A stretch of DNA of 64,000 nucleotides from Rugamonas sp045984285 (lineage in GTDB: Bacteria; Pseudomonadota; Gammaproteobacteria; Burkholderiales; Burkholderiaceae_D). The position numbers were made by a program, and so were the translations under genes. The notes below the pieces were generated by a model. The model worked only from the letters and a program-made list of their open reading frames with translations. It was not told where the DNA came from and searched no databases. The stretch spans positions 500,111-564,110 of the forward strand of contig NZ_JBJQIK030000004.1 of assembly GCF_045984285.3 (NCBI RefSeq). The letters are read 5' to 3'. Positions 36,705 through 45,537 of the stretch are shown one piece after another. Numbering within the stretch: the stretch's first letter is position 1; every line of letters begins with the position of its first letter.

Positions 36705-37268
36705 ATGTCTCTGATCAACACCCAAGTAAAACCGTTCAAGGCAACCGCTTACCACAACGGCAAGTTCATCGACCTGAGCGAAGAGTCCCTGAAGGGCAAG
36801 TGGTCGGTCTTCGTGTTCTACCCGGCTGACTTCACGTTCGTGTGCCCGACCGAACTGGAAGACCTGGCAGACAACTACGCTGAATTCCAGAAACTGGGCG
36901 TGGAAGTGTACGGCATCTCGACCGACACCCACTTCGCGCACAAAGCATGGCACGACACCTCGGACGCGATCAAGAAAGTGCAATACCCGCTGGTCGGCGA
37001 CCCAACCGGCCTGCTGTCCCGCAACTTCCAGGTCATGATCGAAGAAGAAGGCCTGGCGCTGCGCGGCACCTTCGTGATCAATCCGGACGGCTTCATCAAA
37101 GTGCTGGAAGTGCACGACAACGGCATCGGCCGCGACGCAGGCGAGCTGCTGCGTAAAGTGAAAGCCGCTCAGTACGTGGCTTCCCATCCAGGCGAAGTGT
37201 GCCCGGCCAAGTGGACCGAAGGCGCAGCAACCCTGACCCCATCGCTGGATCTGGTAGGCAAGATCTAA
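36705..37268 (+). CDS. ahpC: Alkyl hydroperoxide reductase subunit C (peroxiredoxin)
   Basis: A typical 2-Cys peroxiredoxin of 187 residues that reduces hydrogen peroxide and organic hydroperoxides. The peroxidatic cysteine is Cys47 in FVCPTELEDL and the resolving cysteine Cys166 in EVCPAKW, as in enterobacterial AhpC. ATG 36705 follows a CGAGGAAAA ribosome site. It is followed by ahpF after 75 bases that contain a strong hairpin. Confidence 0.96.
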   Translation: MSLINTQVKPFKATAYHNGKFIDLSEESLKGKWSVFVFYPADFTFVCPTELEDLADNYAEFQKLGVEVYGISTDTHFAHKAWHDTSDAIKKVQYPLVGDPTGLLSRNFQVMIEEEGLALRGTFVINPDGFIKVLEVHDNGIGRDAGELLRKVKAAQYVASHPGEVCPAKWTEGAATLTPSLDLVGKI

Positions 37269-37286
37269 GCTTAGCAGTACCCCCGA

Positions 37287-37321
37287 TACCTGGCTGGCGG
37301 GGGAATTCCCCCGGCCAGGTA
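37287..37321 (+). terminator. Hairpin between ahpC and ahpF
   Basis: TACCTGGC and GCCAGGTA bracket a GGGGG-AATT-CCCCC inner stem. Without a T-run it is probably a processing or attenuation hairpin that lets ahpC be made in excess of ahpF, as is common in this operon. That role is inferred. Confidence 0.45.
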
Positions 37322-37343
37322 GTTCAAGCAAAGGAAAAAAGTC

Positions 37344-38936
37344 ATGTTGGATGCCAATCTCAAAACCCAGTTGAAAGCCTATTTGGAAAAGGTGGTGCAG
37401 CCGATTGAGATCGTCGCATCGCTGGATGACTCCGCCAAAGCGCGGGAAATGCAGGACCTGCTCCGCGACATCGCCGCGTTGAGCGACAAGATTACCGTGG
37501 TCGAGGACAATGCCGCCGACGTGCGCAAGCCATCGTTCTCGATCAACCGTGCGGGCAGCGATATCGGCGTGCGTTTCGCCGGCATCCCGATGGGCCACGA
37601 GTTCACCTCGCTGGTGCTGGCCCTGCTGCAGGTGGGCGGCCACACCATCAAGTTCGATGAGGCCGTGATCGAACAGATCCGCAACCTGGACGGCGACTAC
37701 CACTTCGAGACCTTCATCTCGCTGAGCTGCCATAACTGCCCGGAAGTGGTGCAGGCGCTGAATGCGATGTCGGTGATCAACCCGCGCATCAAGGTGACCA
37801 CCATCGACGGCGGCGTATTCCAGAAGGAAGTGGAAGAACGCCAGATCATGGCGGTGCCGATGATGTTCATGAACGGCCAGCACTTCGGCCAGGGCCGCAC
37901 CAATGTCGAGGAAATCCTCGCCAAGCTGGATTCGAACGCCAGCGTGCGCGCCGCGGCGGAGCTGAGCAAGAAAGACGTGTTCGACGTGCTGATCGTCGGC
38001 GGCGGTCCTGCCGGTGCGGCATCCGCGATCTACGCGGCCCGCAAGGGCATCAAGACCGGCGTGCTGGCGGAACGCTTCGGCGGACAGGTGCTGGACACGC
38101 TGGCGATCGAGAACTTCGTCTCCGTCACCGAAACCGACGGCCCGAAATTCGCGGTGGCGCTGGAGCAGCACGTGAAGACCTATGAAGTGGACATCATGAA
38201 CACCCAGCGCGCCGTGAAACTGGTGCCGGGCAAAGTGACGGAAGTGCACACCGAGAGCGGTGCGGTACTGAAGGGCAAGACCGTGATCCTGTCGACGGGT
38301 GCCCGCTGGCGCGAAATCAATGTGCCGGGCGAGAAGGAATACCGTAACCACGGCGTGGCCTACTGCCCGCACTGCGACGGCCCGCTGTTCAAGGGCAAGC
38401 GCGTGTCGGTGATCGGCGGCGGCAACTCCGGCGTGGAAGCGGCGATCGACCTGGCGGGCATTGTGGAACACGTGACCCTGATCGAGTTCGGCGCCGAGCT
38501 GCGTGCGGATGCGGTGCTGCAGCGCAAGCTGCGTTCGCTGAAAAACGTCAACGTGATCGTCTCGGCGCAGACCACCGAGATCCATGGCGACGGCAAGAAA
38601 GTGAATGGCATCAGCTACACCGACCGCAACACGGGCGAATCGCACCGCATCGAGCTGGAAGGCGTATTCGTGCAGATCGGCCTGGTGCCCAACACCGAAT
38701 GGCTGAAAGGCACGGTAGCCCTGTCGCGCCACGGCGAAATCGAAGTGGACGCACGCGGCCAGACCTCGGTGCCGGGCGTGTTCGCTGCCGGCGACGTGAC
38801 GACGGTGCCGTACAAGCAGATCGTGATCGCCGTCGGCGAAGGCGCGAAAGCCGCCCTCTCCGCCTTCGACCACCTGATCCGCTCGGGCGACGACGAAACC
38901 GCGGCCCCGGCCGCCAAGGAAGCCGTCGCAGCGTAA
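37344..38936 (+). CDS. ahpF: Alkyl hydroperoxide reductase subunit F
   Basis: The 530-residue flavoprotein that passes NAD(P)H electrons to AhpC. The N-terminal tandem thioredoxin fold has its CxxC in SCHNCPEV (about residue 130), and the C-terminal thioredoxin-reductase-like part has GGGPAGAASAIYAARKG for FAD, the second CxxC in YCPHCDGP, and GGGNSGVEAAIDLAG for NAD(P)H. Full length, with the expected ending FAAGDVTTVPYKQIVIAVGEG. A good terminator follows. Confidence 0.96.
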   Translation: MLDANLKTQLKAYLEKVVQPIEIVASLDDSAKAREMQDLLRDIAALSDKITVVEDNAADVRKPSFSINRAGSDIGVRFAGIPMGHEFTSLVLALLQVGGHTIKFDEAVIEQIRNLDGDYHFETFISLSCHNCPEVVQALNAMSVINPRIKVTTIDGGVFQKEVEERQIMAVPMMFMNGQHFGQGRTNVEEILAKLDSNASVRAAAELSKKDVFDVLIVGGGPAGAASAIYAARKGIKTGVLAERFGGQVLDTLAIENFVSVTETDGPKFAVALEQHVKTYEVDIMNTQRAVKLVPGKVTEVHTESGAVLKGKTVILSTGARWREINVPGEKEYRNHGVAYCPHCDGPLFKGKRVSVIGGGNSGVEAAIDLAGIVEHVTLIEFGAELRADAVLQRKLRSLKNVNVIVSAQTTEIHGDGKKVNGISYTDRNTGESHRIELEGVFVQIGLVPNTEWLKGTVALSRHGEIEVDARGQTSVPGVFAAGDVTTVPYKQIVIAVGEGAKAALSAFDHLIRSGDDETAAPAAKEAVAA

Positions 38937-38953
38937 CAGTCGTCAGCGCAAGC

Positions 38954-38988
38954 AAAAAGGGCAGAGTTTTCCTCTGCCCTTTTTTTCT
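38954..38988 (+). terminator. Rho-independent terminator after ahpF
   Basis: An 11-bp stem (AAAGGGCAGAG / CTCTGCCCTTT, 38956-38982) with a 5-base loop, ending in a run of Ts. Confidence 0.85.
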
Positions 38989-38991
38989 TCT

Positions 38992-39040
38992 TAATTGGGG
39001 ACAGACCCTATTTTCAGAAATTAGGGTCCGTCCCCAATTA
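38992..39040 (+). repeat. REP-like hairpin of the GGGGACAGACCCT type, copy 1
   Basis: Arms TAATTGGGGAC-A-GACCCTA and TAGGGTC-C-GTCCCCAATTA around a short AT-rich loop, with one mismatch in the stem. Copy 2 at 39125 is nearly its reverse complement, so the two form an inverted (BIME-like) pair with an 84-base spacer. Confidence 0.75.
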
Positions 39041-39124
39041 GAAAGTCCGGGGCGGCGTACAGAATGCCGGATTTTGCCAATGCCGATTTCGCATGGATAA
39101 GCGACCGCTCAAGGGGCGTCGCTG

Positions 39125-39173
39125 AAATTGGGGACGGACCCTGATTTCTAAAAATAGGGTCTGTCCCCGATTT
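39125..39173 (-). repeat. REP-like hairpin of the GGGGACAGACCCT type, copy 2 (inverted)
   Basis: AAATTGGGGACGGACCCT and AGGGTCTGTCCCCGATTT, near-identical to the reverse complement of copy 1. It ends at the stop codon of the leftward AI-2E family gene. The spacer between the copies has no gene. Confidence 0.75.
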
Positions 39174-40290
39174 AGGGGAGGAGGTCGGCGCTGGCCTGGC
39201 GCTGGCGCAGGGCTTTGGCGTGGCGGTGGCGGGCGCGCAGGCGCGGGTTCGTGATCAGCCGGCCCAGGGTTTCGCCGATCACCATCACGACACCCAGCAG
39301 CGGCAGCACCAGCATCAAGCCTGCCACCCCGGCCACCGAGCCGCCGATGAAGATCATCAGCACCGTGACCAGCGGATGGATGCGCAGGCTGCGGCCCAGG
39401 GTCAGCGGCATGAAGACGAAGTCGTCCAGCAGCCGCGCGGCGATGAAGACCCCGATCGCGCTGTAGGCGATCATCGTGTCGCCCGGCGCATCGGCCGCCG
39501 CCACCAGCACTACCATGATGCAGCCGAGGATCGAGCCGACGAAGGGAATCCATGCCAGCACCGCGGCAATGAAGCCCAGCAGCAGCGGCGGCGATACGCC
39601 GATCAGCCACAGGCCGAACGCCAATACCATCGTGTCCAGCACCGTCAGCTTCAGCATGCCCTGGAAGTAGCGCCGCGCCGTCTGGTCCACTTCGTGCAGC
39701 AGGAACAGCGTCTTCTCGAAGAAGGCGTTCGGCACCGCGCGCGCCAGGAAGCGCTTGAAACGGCCGCCGTCGCGCAGGAAGAAGAAGGTGAGGAAGGGCG
39801 CCAGCAGCAGCGAGGGAATCCAGGCGGCGGCCCCGACCAGCAGGCCGGGCAGGTGGTCGGTGAAGAAGTCGTGCGTGTAGGCGCTGAAGCGGGCGTTGAT
39901 GTTGTCGCTCATGCCGGCCTGGTGCAGCACGGGGAATTTGTCCTCCAGCGACAGCAGGGTGTTGCGCACGAAAGCCGTGCCGCCTTCGATATAGCGTTCC
40001 GGCAGCCCTTGCCACGAGGAGCTGGGGCTGGACGAAAGCCAGGCCATCAGCAGCAGGCCCGCCACGATCACGCAGGCAAAGAAGCCGCTGCCCACCAGCA
40101 GCGCGGCCGTGTTGTGGCTGAAGCCCATGCGCAGCAGCCTGTGCATCGGCGGCAGCAGCACGTAATACAGGATGATGCCGAGCAGGAAGGGCACCGTCAG
40201 CCACAGCATGTGCTGCAGCACATAGAGCAGCAGGCAGGTGGCGAGCACGATGGCGCACCACACGACGGGTCCGGGACGGCGGCCTGACAT
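39172..40290 (-). CDS. AI-2E family transporter
   Basis: A 372-residue inner-membrane protein of the AI-2E transporter (UPF0118/PerM) family, with about eight membrane helices. The characteristic PFLTFFFLRDGGRFKRFL segment sits near residue 165, and ILGCIMVVLVAAADAPGD and LLDDFVFMPLTLGRSLRIHPL fall in the pore region. Members export small molecules, including quorum signals or Na+/Li+, but the substrate here is unknown. It shares an operon with a cyclic-nucleotide-binding protein upstream; the ATG abuts that gene's stop codon. Confidence 0.88.
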   Translation of the reverse strand: MSGRRPGPVVWCAIVLATCLLLYVLQHMLWLTVPFLLGIILYYVLLPPMHRLLRMGFSHNTAALLVGSGFFACVIVAGLLLMAWLSSSPSSSWQGLPERYIEGGTAFVRNTLLSLEDKFPVLHQAGMSDNINARFSAYTHDFFTDHLPGLLVGAAAWIPSLLLAPFLTFFFLRDGGRFKRFLARAVPNAFFEKTLFLLHEVDQTARRYFQGMLKLTVLDTMVLAFGLWLIGVSPPLLLGFIAAVLAWIPFVGSILGCIMVVLVAAADAPGDTMIAYSAIGVFIAARLLDDFVFMPLTLGRSLRIHPLVTVLMIFIGGSVAGVAGLMLVLPLLGVVMVIGETLGRLITNPRLRARHRHAKALRQRQASADLLP

Positions 40291-40773
40291 TTACAGGGTC
40301 TCGATCTGGGGGCTGCCGCACATCCATTCGCGCAGGCGGGCGCCGATATGCCGCGCCAGGGCGAGCGATATCTTGTAGCCGATCACGGCGTCGGTTTCCA
40401 TCAGCCCCATGAAGTCGGCGCGGAAGAAGACGGCCAGCTGGCAGTTGTCCAGCGCACGCGCCTGGGCGCTGCGCGGCGAGTTGTCCAGCAGGGCCAGGTC
40501 GCCGAAGAAGGAGCCGGCCGGCAGCTCGGCCACCACTTCCTTGCCGCCCGCTACCGCGCGGTTGATCTGCACCTTGCCCGAAATGACGAGGTAGAGCGCC
40601 TGCCCTTCTTCGCCTTCGTCGAAGATGATTTCGTCGGTGAGGAAGCGGCGCTCATGCATCAGGCCGTCCACGATCTTCAGTTCCAGCGGCGTCAGCGATG
40701 AGAACAGCGCCGACTCGCGCAGCCGGGTCAGGCGTGGCGACAGCGCGGGCGATTTCAGGAAACCAAAGATCAC
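40291..40773 (-). CDS. Cyclic nucleotide-binding domain protein
   Basis: A 160-residue protein consisting almost wholly of one CNB domain: LTPLELKIVDGLMHERRFLTDEIIFDEGEEGQALYLVISGKVQI, then the phosphate-binding cassette GSFFGDLALLDNSPRSAQARAL with the arginine expected for cNMP contact. There is no DNA-binding HTH, so it is not a CRP-type regulator. I choose GTG 40773, which has GGAG six bases upstream; the TTG at 40779 touches the ribosome site. It heads the operon with the AI-2E transporter and may gate it. Confidence 0.8.
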   Translation of the reverse strand: MIFGFLKSPALSPRLTRLRESALFSSLTPLELKIVDGLMHERRFLTDEIIFDEGEEGQALYLVISGKVQINRAVAGGKEVVAELPAGSFFGDLALLDNSPRSAQARALDNCQLAVFFRADFMGLMETDAVIGYKISLALARHIGARLREWMCGSPQIETL

Positions 40774-40877
40774 GTGCAACTCCGTTGGACAGGGCTGTTG
40801 TTACAACACTATTGTCGCCGGTTTTTCAGGCAGGCCGCGGTTTACCGGCAAGACTGTTGCAAGAGGGATACAAAATG

Positions 40878-40904
40878 AAAAGAGCCCGATCGAAATCGGG
40901 CTCT
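40878..40904 (-). terminator. Terminator for the tRNA transcript
   Basis: AGAGCCCGAT-CGAA-ATCGGGCTCT: a perfect 10-bp stem, followed on the minus strand by TTTT. It lies 10 bases past the 3' end of tRNA-Asp. Confidence 0.75.
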
Positions 40905-40913
40905 CTGGGATTC

Positions 40914-40990
40914 TGGCGGAGTGGACGGGGCTCGAACCCGCGACCCCCGGCGTGACAGGCCGGTATTCTAACCAACTGAACTACCACTCC
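40914..40990 (-). tRNA. tRNA-Asp (anticodon GTC)
   Basis: A complete 77-base cloverleaf on the minus strand with an encoded CCA end. The acceptor stem is GGAGTGG / CCACTCC, the anticodon loop CCTGTCACG gives GTC, and the T-loop GGTTCGAGCC is standard. Confidence 0.97.
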
Positions 40991-41006
40991 TAATTCTTCG
41001 CAGTCC

Positions 41007-41082
41007 TGGTGGGCGCTGAGAGGGTCGAACTCCCGACCTAATCCTTGTAAGGGATCCGCTCTACCAACTGAGCTAAGCGCCC
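41007..41082 (-). tRNA. tRNA-Val (anticodon TAC)
   Basis: A 76-base cloverleaf on the minus strand with CCA encoded. The acceptor stem is GGGCGCT / AGCGCCC, the anticodon loop CCTTACAAG gives TAC, and the T-loop AGTTCGACCC is normal. It lies 16 bases upstream of tRNA-Asp and is probably cotranscribed with it. Confidence 0.97.
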
Positions 41083-41256
41083 GTCCAATTGCTCCGGAAC
41101 TGCTGAACGTTTGTCACAACGTTCAGAAGAGGCCGTATTCTACAGCGGCGTTTCCGCGTTCCGCAAGGGGTTTTCGCAGTTTTTCTGAAAATCTTGCGGA
41201 AATTGCCAGCAGCAATGTTACGCTGCGATTCCCAGCCACCCCAAGGAGCCCCGCCC

Positions 41257-42534
41257 ATGCGCCCTGCCAGCGACGATGCGCTGTATGCCCGCGTCACGCG
41301 CCGCCTCGTGCCCTTCCTGTTCCTGTGCTATGTGGCGGCCTACCTGGACCGGGTCAATGTGGGCTTCGCCAAGCTGCAGATGCAGGCCGACCTTGCGCTG
41401 TCCGATACGGTGTACGGCATCGGCGCCGGCATTTTCTTCCTTGGCTATTTCCTGTTCGAAGTGCCTTCCAACCTGCTGATGGCGCGCGTGGGCGCGCGGC
41501 GCTGGATTGCGCGCATCATGATCAGCTGGGGCCTGGTGTCGGCCGCCACCATGTTCGCCAGCAGTCCGGCCACCTTTTACCTGCTGCGCTTCCTGCTGGG
41601 CGTGGCGGAAGCCGGCTTCTTCCCCGGCGTGGTGCTGTACCTGACCTACTGGTATCCGGCCCGCCGCCGCGCGCGCATCGTGGCGCTGTTCATGAGCGGG
41701 GTGGCGGTGGCCGGCGTGCTGGGCGGACCTTTGTCCGGCTGGATCATGCGCGCTTTTGCCGGTCTGGGCGGCCTGCATGGCTGGCAGTGGCTGTTCCTGC
41801 TGGAAGGCCTGCCGTCGGTTGCGCTCGGTATCTGGACCCTGTTCTATCTGGACGACGGCATCCGCAGCGCGCGCTGGCTGGACGGGGACGAAAAGGCGCG
41901 GCTGGAAGCGGCGCTGGCGGAAGACGGCGCGGCGCAGGGACACTGGCCGCTGCGCCATGTGTTCGGCAGCGGGCGCGTGTGGCTGCTGGCCGCCATCTAC
42001 TTCCTGTTCGTGATGGGCTTGTACGGCGTGAGCTTCTGGCTGCCGCAGCTGATCCGCAACAGCGGCGTGCAGGACGTGTTCCATATCGGCCTGCTCACCG
42101 CCATTCCCTACGGTATCGCAGCCGTGGTGATGGTGCTGGCCGCGCGCCATTCGGACCGCAGCGGCGAGCGGCGCTGGCACACGGCGCTCGCCGGGTTGGC
42201 GGGCGCGGCCGGCCTGATGCTGTCCATCGCCTTTGCGGACAATACCGTCGCGGCGATGGCGGCACTGAGCCTGGCCACGGCGGGCATCCTGAGCACCTTC
42301 CCCATTTTCTGGAGTCTGCCTACCGCCATGCTGGGCGGTATGGCGGCAGCGGCGGGTATTGCGCTGATTAACTCGGTCGGCAACCTGGCGGGCTTTGCCA
42401 GCCCTTACCTGGTGGGCGCCATCCGCGATGCCACCGCCAGTACGGCGCAGGGCATGAGCGTGCTGGCCGCCAGCCTGCTGATGGGCGCTTTGCTGACGCT
42501 GTTCTGCGTCAGGCGCGGCGGCGAAGTGCTGTAG
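41257..42534 (+). CDS. MFS transporter, anion:cation symporter type
   Basis: A 425-residue, twelve-helix major facilitator protein of the ACS (phthalate/tartrate/hexuronate) type. The opening RRLVPFLFLCYVAAYLDRVNVGFAKL is diagnostic for this subfamily, followed by the TM4-TM5 region LRFLLGVAEAGFFPGVVLYLTYWYP. These carriers bring organic acids into the cell with protons or cations. ATG 41257 follows AAGGAG at 8 bases; the longer frame to 41194 has no such signal. It converges without a gap on the chemoreceptor gene. The substrate is not evident. Confidence 0.88.
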   Translation: MRPASDDALYARVTRRLVPFLFLCYVAAYLDRVNVGFAKLQMQADLALSDTVYGIGAGIFFLGYFLFEVPSNLLMARVGARRWIARIMISWGLVSAATMFASSPATFYLLRFLLGVAEAGFFPGVVLYLTYWYPARRRARIVALFMSGVAVAGVLGGPLSGWIMRAFAGLGGLHGWQWLFLLEGLPSVALGIWTLFYLDDGIRSARWLDGDEKARLEAALAEDGAAQGHWPLRHVFGSGRVWLLAAIYFLFVMGLYGVSFWLPQLIRNSGVQDVFHIGLLTAIPYGIAAVVMVLAARHSDRSGERRWHTALAGLAGAAGLMLSIAFADNTVAAMAALSLATAGILSTFPIFWSLPTAMLGGMAAAAGIALINSVGNLAGFASPYLVGAIRDATASTAQGMSVLAASLLMGALLTLFCVRRGGEVL

Positions 42535-44226
42535 TCAGAACTCTTCCCAGTCGTCGCCGTGCGCGGCGGCTTGCTTCGCGCGCATGGCGGGCTTCGCTTT
42601 CGGCAAGGCTGGCGCCGGCTTGCGCTGCGGCGCCAGCGGAGCCGGCGCCGCCTTCGGCGCACGGCGCGGCGCTTCCTGCACCTGAGCCAGGCGGAACACC
42701 GCCACGGTTTCCGCCAGCTGCGCAGCCTGCCGCTGCATGCTGGTGGCGGCGGCCGAGGCTTCTTCCACCAGCGCCGCGTTCTGCTGCGTCACGGTATCCA
42801 TTTCCACCACCGCCAGGTTGATCTGGTCGATACCGGCGCTCTGCTCCTGGCTGGCGGAGGTGATCTCGTTCATGATGTCGGCCACCTGCTGCACCGAAGC
42901 GACGATCTTGTCCATCGTTGCGCCGGCCTGGTCCACCAGCCTGCCGCCCGCGTCCACTTTCGACACCGAGTCGTCGATCAGCGCCTTGATCTCCTTGGCC
43001 GCCGCCGCGGAGCGCTGGGCCAGCGTGCGGACTTCGCCCGCCACCACGGCAAAGCCGCGGCCCTGCTCGCCGGCGCGCGCCGCTTCAACGGCCGCGTTCA
43101 GCGCCAGGATATTGGTCTGGAAGGCGATGCCATCGATGGTGCCGATGATGTCCACGATCTTGCCCGAGCTGCCTTTGATGGCGTCCATGGTTTCCACCAC
43201 CTGGCTTACCACCTGGCCGCCCTGGCTGGCATAGTCGGCCGCCGACACCACCAGCTGGTTGGCCTGGCGCGCATTGTCGGCATTCTGGCGCACGGTCGAG
43301 GTCAGTTCTTCCATCGAGGAGGCCGTCTCTTCCAGGCTGGCGGCCTGCTGCTCCGTGCGGCGCGACAGGTCCAGGTTGCCGGCGGCGATTTCGGCCGAGG
43401 AGGTGGCAATCGCGTCCGTACCCTGGCGTACCGTGCCCACGGTGCGGGTCAGCGCCTGCACCATGTTCTGCAGGGCCGTGAGCAAGCGGCCCGTCTCGTC
43501 CCGCCGTGCAGTGCTGATGCTGACCGTCAGGTCGCCCTGGGCCACGGTTTCGGCCAGCGCCACCGCTTCGCCGATGGGCGCGGTCACCGAACGGGTAATC
43601 AGCCAGCCGGTCAGCACCGACAGGCCGGTCGCCAGCACCAGCAGCGAAACCATGAGCACTGTGGCCGATTGGGAGGCTTGGGCTGCGGCGTCGCCATCGC
43701 TGCGTGTCAGCTTGTTCTGCGTTGCCAGCATGGCATCCAGCGTGCCGAAGTAGGCGGTTTGGGCGGGAACGGCGTCGCGGAACAGGGCTTGCACGGCGCC
43801 TTCCTTGTCACCCCCCTGCAGCAGGCGCACAAGCTGGTCCCGCTTCGACTGGTAAGCCGCCAGGGCCGCCTGCTGCTGATCGAACTGGCGGATGGTGTCA
43901 GGCCTGTTGAGGATGGCTCTCAGCTTTGCTGCGGATTCGGCGCCGAGCCGGTCGGCATCACCCTGCTGGCGGAGGAAGTCGGCCATCATGGCCGCGTCGG
44001 GCGCCAGCGCCGCATTGCGCAATGCCTGCGCGGCGCGGTTGGAGTAGCTGCGCATTTCATTGGTCAACTGCACTTTCACCGCGCGGTCGTGCACAAGCTG
44101 GTCGGTGAGGCCGGCAGTGAACTGGATGCGGCTGATGCCGAGCAGCGTCATCGCCAGCATGACGGCGATAGTCAGTGCAAAGCCGAGGCCAAGCCTGGCG
44201 CCAATTTTCAGGTTCGAGAGTTTCAA
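42535..44226 (-). CDS. Methyl-accepting chemotaxis protein with DWEEF tether
   Basis: A 563-residue chemoreceptor: N-terminal membrane helix (LGLGFALTIAVMLAMTLLG), a periplasmic four-helix-bundle ligand domain (about residues 35-190), a second helix, HAMP, and a long signalling hairpin with the canonical tip GRGFAVVAGEVRTLAQRSA. The C-terminus ends in DDWEEF, a CheR/CheB docking pentapeptide of the xWxxF type. I choose the TTG at 44226, which has GAGGAA a few bases before it, rather than the TTG at 44238. It is second in an operon after a porin gene (16 bases). Confidence 0.9.
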   Translation of the reverse strand: MKLSNLKIGARLGLGFALTIAVMLAMTLLGISRIQFTAGLTDQLVHDRAVKVQLTNEMRSYSNRAAQALRNAALAPDAAMMADFLRQQGDADRLGAESAAKLRAILNRPDTIRQFDQQQAALAAYQSKRDQLVRLLQGGDKEGAVQALFRDAVPAQTAYFGTLDAMLATQNKLTRSDGDAAAQASQSATVLMVSLLVLATGLSVLTGWLITRSVTAPIGEAVALAETVAQGDLTVSISTARRDETGRLLTALQNMVQALTRTVGTVRQGTDAIATSSAEIAAGNLDLSRRTEQQAASLEETASSMEELTSTVRQNADNARQANQLVVSAADYASQGGQVVSQVVETMDAIKGSSGKIVDIIGTIDGIAFQTNILALNAAVEAARAGEQGRGFAVVAGEVRTLAQRSAAAAKEIKALIDDSVSKVDAGGRLVDQAGATMDKIVASVQQVADIMNEITSASQEQSAGIDQINLAVVEMDTVTQQNAALVEEASAAATSMQRQAAQLAETVAVFRLAQVQEAPRRAPKAAPAPLAPQRKPAPALPKAKPAMRAKQAAAHGDDWEEF

Positions 44227-44242
44227 GGTATTCCTCAATTAA

Positions 44243-45325
44243 TCAATACAGGTGGCGGATGCCCAGTCCCAGGCTGTTGGCCCGCGCCTTGCCGCTGAGG
44301 CGGTCCGCCATGGCCACGGTATAAAGATCGGTGCGCTTCGACATGCGGTAGTCGTAGCCCAGCGAGACTGTGCGGCGTTGAAGGATGCCGCCGACCAGGC
44401 TGCCGCTCCGGCGGCTGTCGGCGGCGCCCAGCATGATGCTGCCGAGGCCGGCGCGCAGGTTGACGCCCACGCTGGCGGTGCGGCCCCGCATGCGCAGCGT
44501 GCCCGCGGTGTCCTCTTCGGTGCGGTGGAAGGTGCCGTAGAACCTGGCCGCCCCCAGTTCATAACTGAGGCCGGCAAAGCCGGCGCGCTGCGCCGTCACC
44601 GCCGAGAAGTCCAGCGGCGCGCGGGTCGGGTCCATGATGGGCAGGCCCTGATTCGGATTGCTCACCCGCACGTGCTGGGCCACGGCGGTCAGCGCCAGCG
44701 GGCCGCGCGTATAGAGTGCCGTAAGCGCCGCGTTGTTGGCGCCCGCCTTGCCGCCCTGCTCGCCGGGCTGGAAATGCACGCTGGTGCGCAGGCCTTTCCA
44801 GGTCGGGGAGACGTACACGATCTGGTTGCTCCAGCCGCTGTCGCCCGCAATCCCGGCCGCCCAGTTGCGCGCGCCAAGCGGTCCCGATGGGATGAAGGAG
44901 TGCGACAGCAGCGGCGAGAAGACGAAGGAATTGCCGAAGGGATTGAACTGGATCATGGCGAGGAAGGCGGGTGAGGCCGCACGGCCCAGCTGCAGGCGGC
45001 CGTAGGGACCGTTCACCGCCACATTGGCATCGCGCGAGAACAGGTTGTCGCCGGCGAAGCGGCCGGACATGCCGCTATCCACCTGCAGCAGGCCGATCAC
45101 GCGGAACTCCACGCGCGTGCCGCCGCCCAGGTCCTCTTCACCGCGGATGCCGAAGAAGGAGGTCGTCATGCCGCCGCTGCCCACGATATTGCGCCGTGCG
45201 GGCTCGCCGCTGGCTTTCATCGTGCCCAGGTAGGTATCCAGGCCCCCGGTGACGGTGACGTTCGATTGGGCGAAAGCGGCGCCGGAGCAGGCCAGCAGAA
45301 CAGGGCAGAGGAGGTATTTGAGCAT
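44243..45325 (-). CDS. Gram-negative general porin (Porin_4 type)
   Basis: A 360-residue outer-membrane beta-barrel of the Burkholderiales porin type: signal peptide ending AFAQ, then SNVTVTGGLDTYLG, the conserved SFFGIRGEEDLGGGTRVEF strand pair, and the C-terminal YDYRMSKRTDLYTVAMADR pattern. The last residue is Tyr where Phe is more usual. It starts at ATG 45325 (MLKYLLCPVLL). It is cotranscribed with the chemoreceptor downstream, which suggests uptake and sensing of the same solute. Confidence 0.92.
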   Translation of the reverse strand: MLKYLLCPVLLACSGAAFAQSNVTVTGGLDTYLGTMKASGEPARRNIVGSGGMTTSFFGIRGEEDLGGGTRVEFRVIGLLQVDSGMSGRFAGDNLFSRDANVAVNGPYGRLQLGRAASPAFLAMIQFNPFGNSFVFSPLLSHSFIPSGPLGARNWAAGIAGDSGWSNQIVYVSPTWKGLRTSVHFQPGEQGGKAGANNAALTALYTRGPLALTAVAQHVRVSNPNQGLPIMDPTRAPLDFSAVTAQRAGFAGLSYELGAARFYGTFHRTEEDTAGTLRMRGRTASVGVNLRAGLGSIMLGAADSRRSGSLVGGILQRRTVSLGYDYRMSKRTDLYTVAMADRLSGKARANSLGLGIRHLY

Positions 45326-45499
45326 GGGCGGCGGGAATCGGAAAAGTGAAATTTTACGCGCGTTTCCCCACGGCACAATTCACAATCGTGCCGCTGTTGC
45401 GTAAATACGATAGACGAAATGGACAGCAAGTATCTGATATTTAAGACGTTTTTCTTTGCATATCAAAATCGGGACACATCGCTTACCGGAACGGTATTA

Positions 45500-45515
45500 C
45501 TGGATATAATTACAG
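45500..45515 (+). promoter_or_regulatory. LexA-like box upstream of dinB
   Basis: CTGGATATAATTACAG differs from the CTGT-N8-ACAG consensus by one base and has the AT-rich interior expected of an SOS box. It ends 22 bases before the dinB ATG, so it would cover the promoter. LexA control of dinB is classical; lexA itself is outside the window. Confidence 0.65.
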
Positions 45516-45537
45516 TATCCCAACTGTTTTATCCCGC

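Noticed and set aside
40861..41256. Integration site at the tRNA genes
   Set aside because: No integrase, no duplicated tRNA 3' end and no mobile genes on either side.
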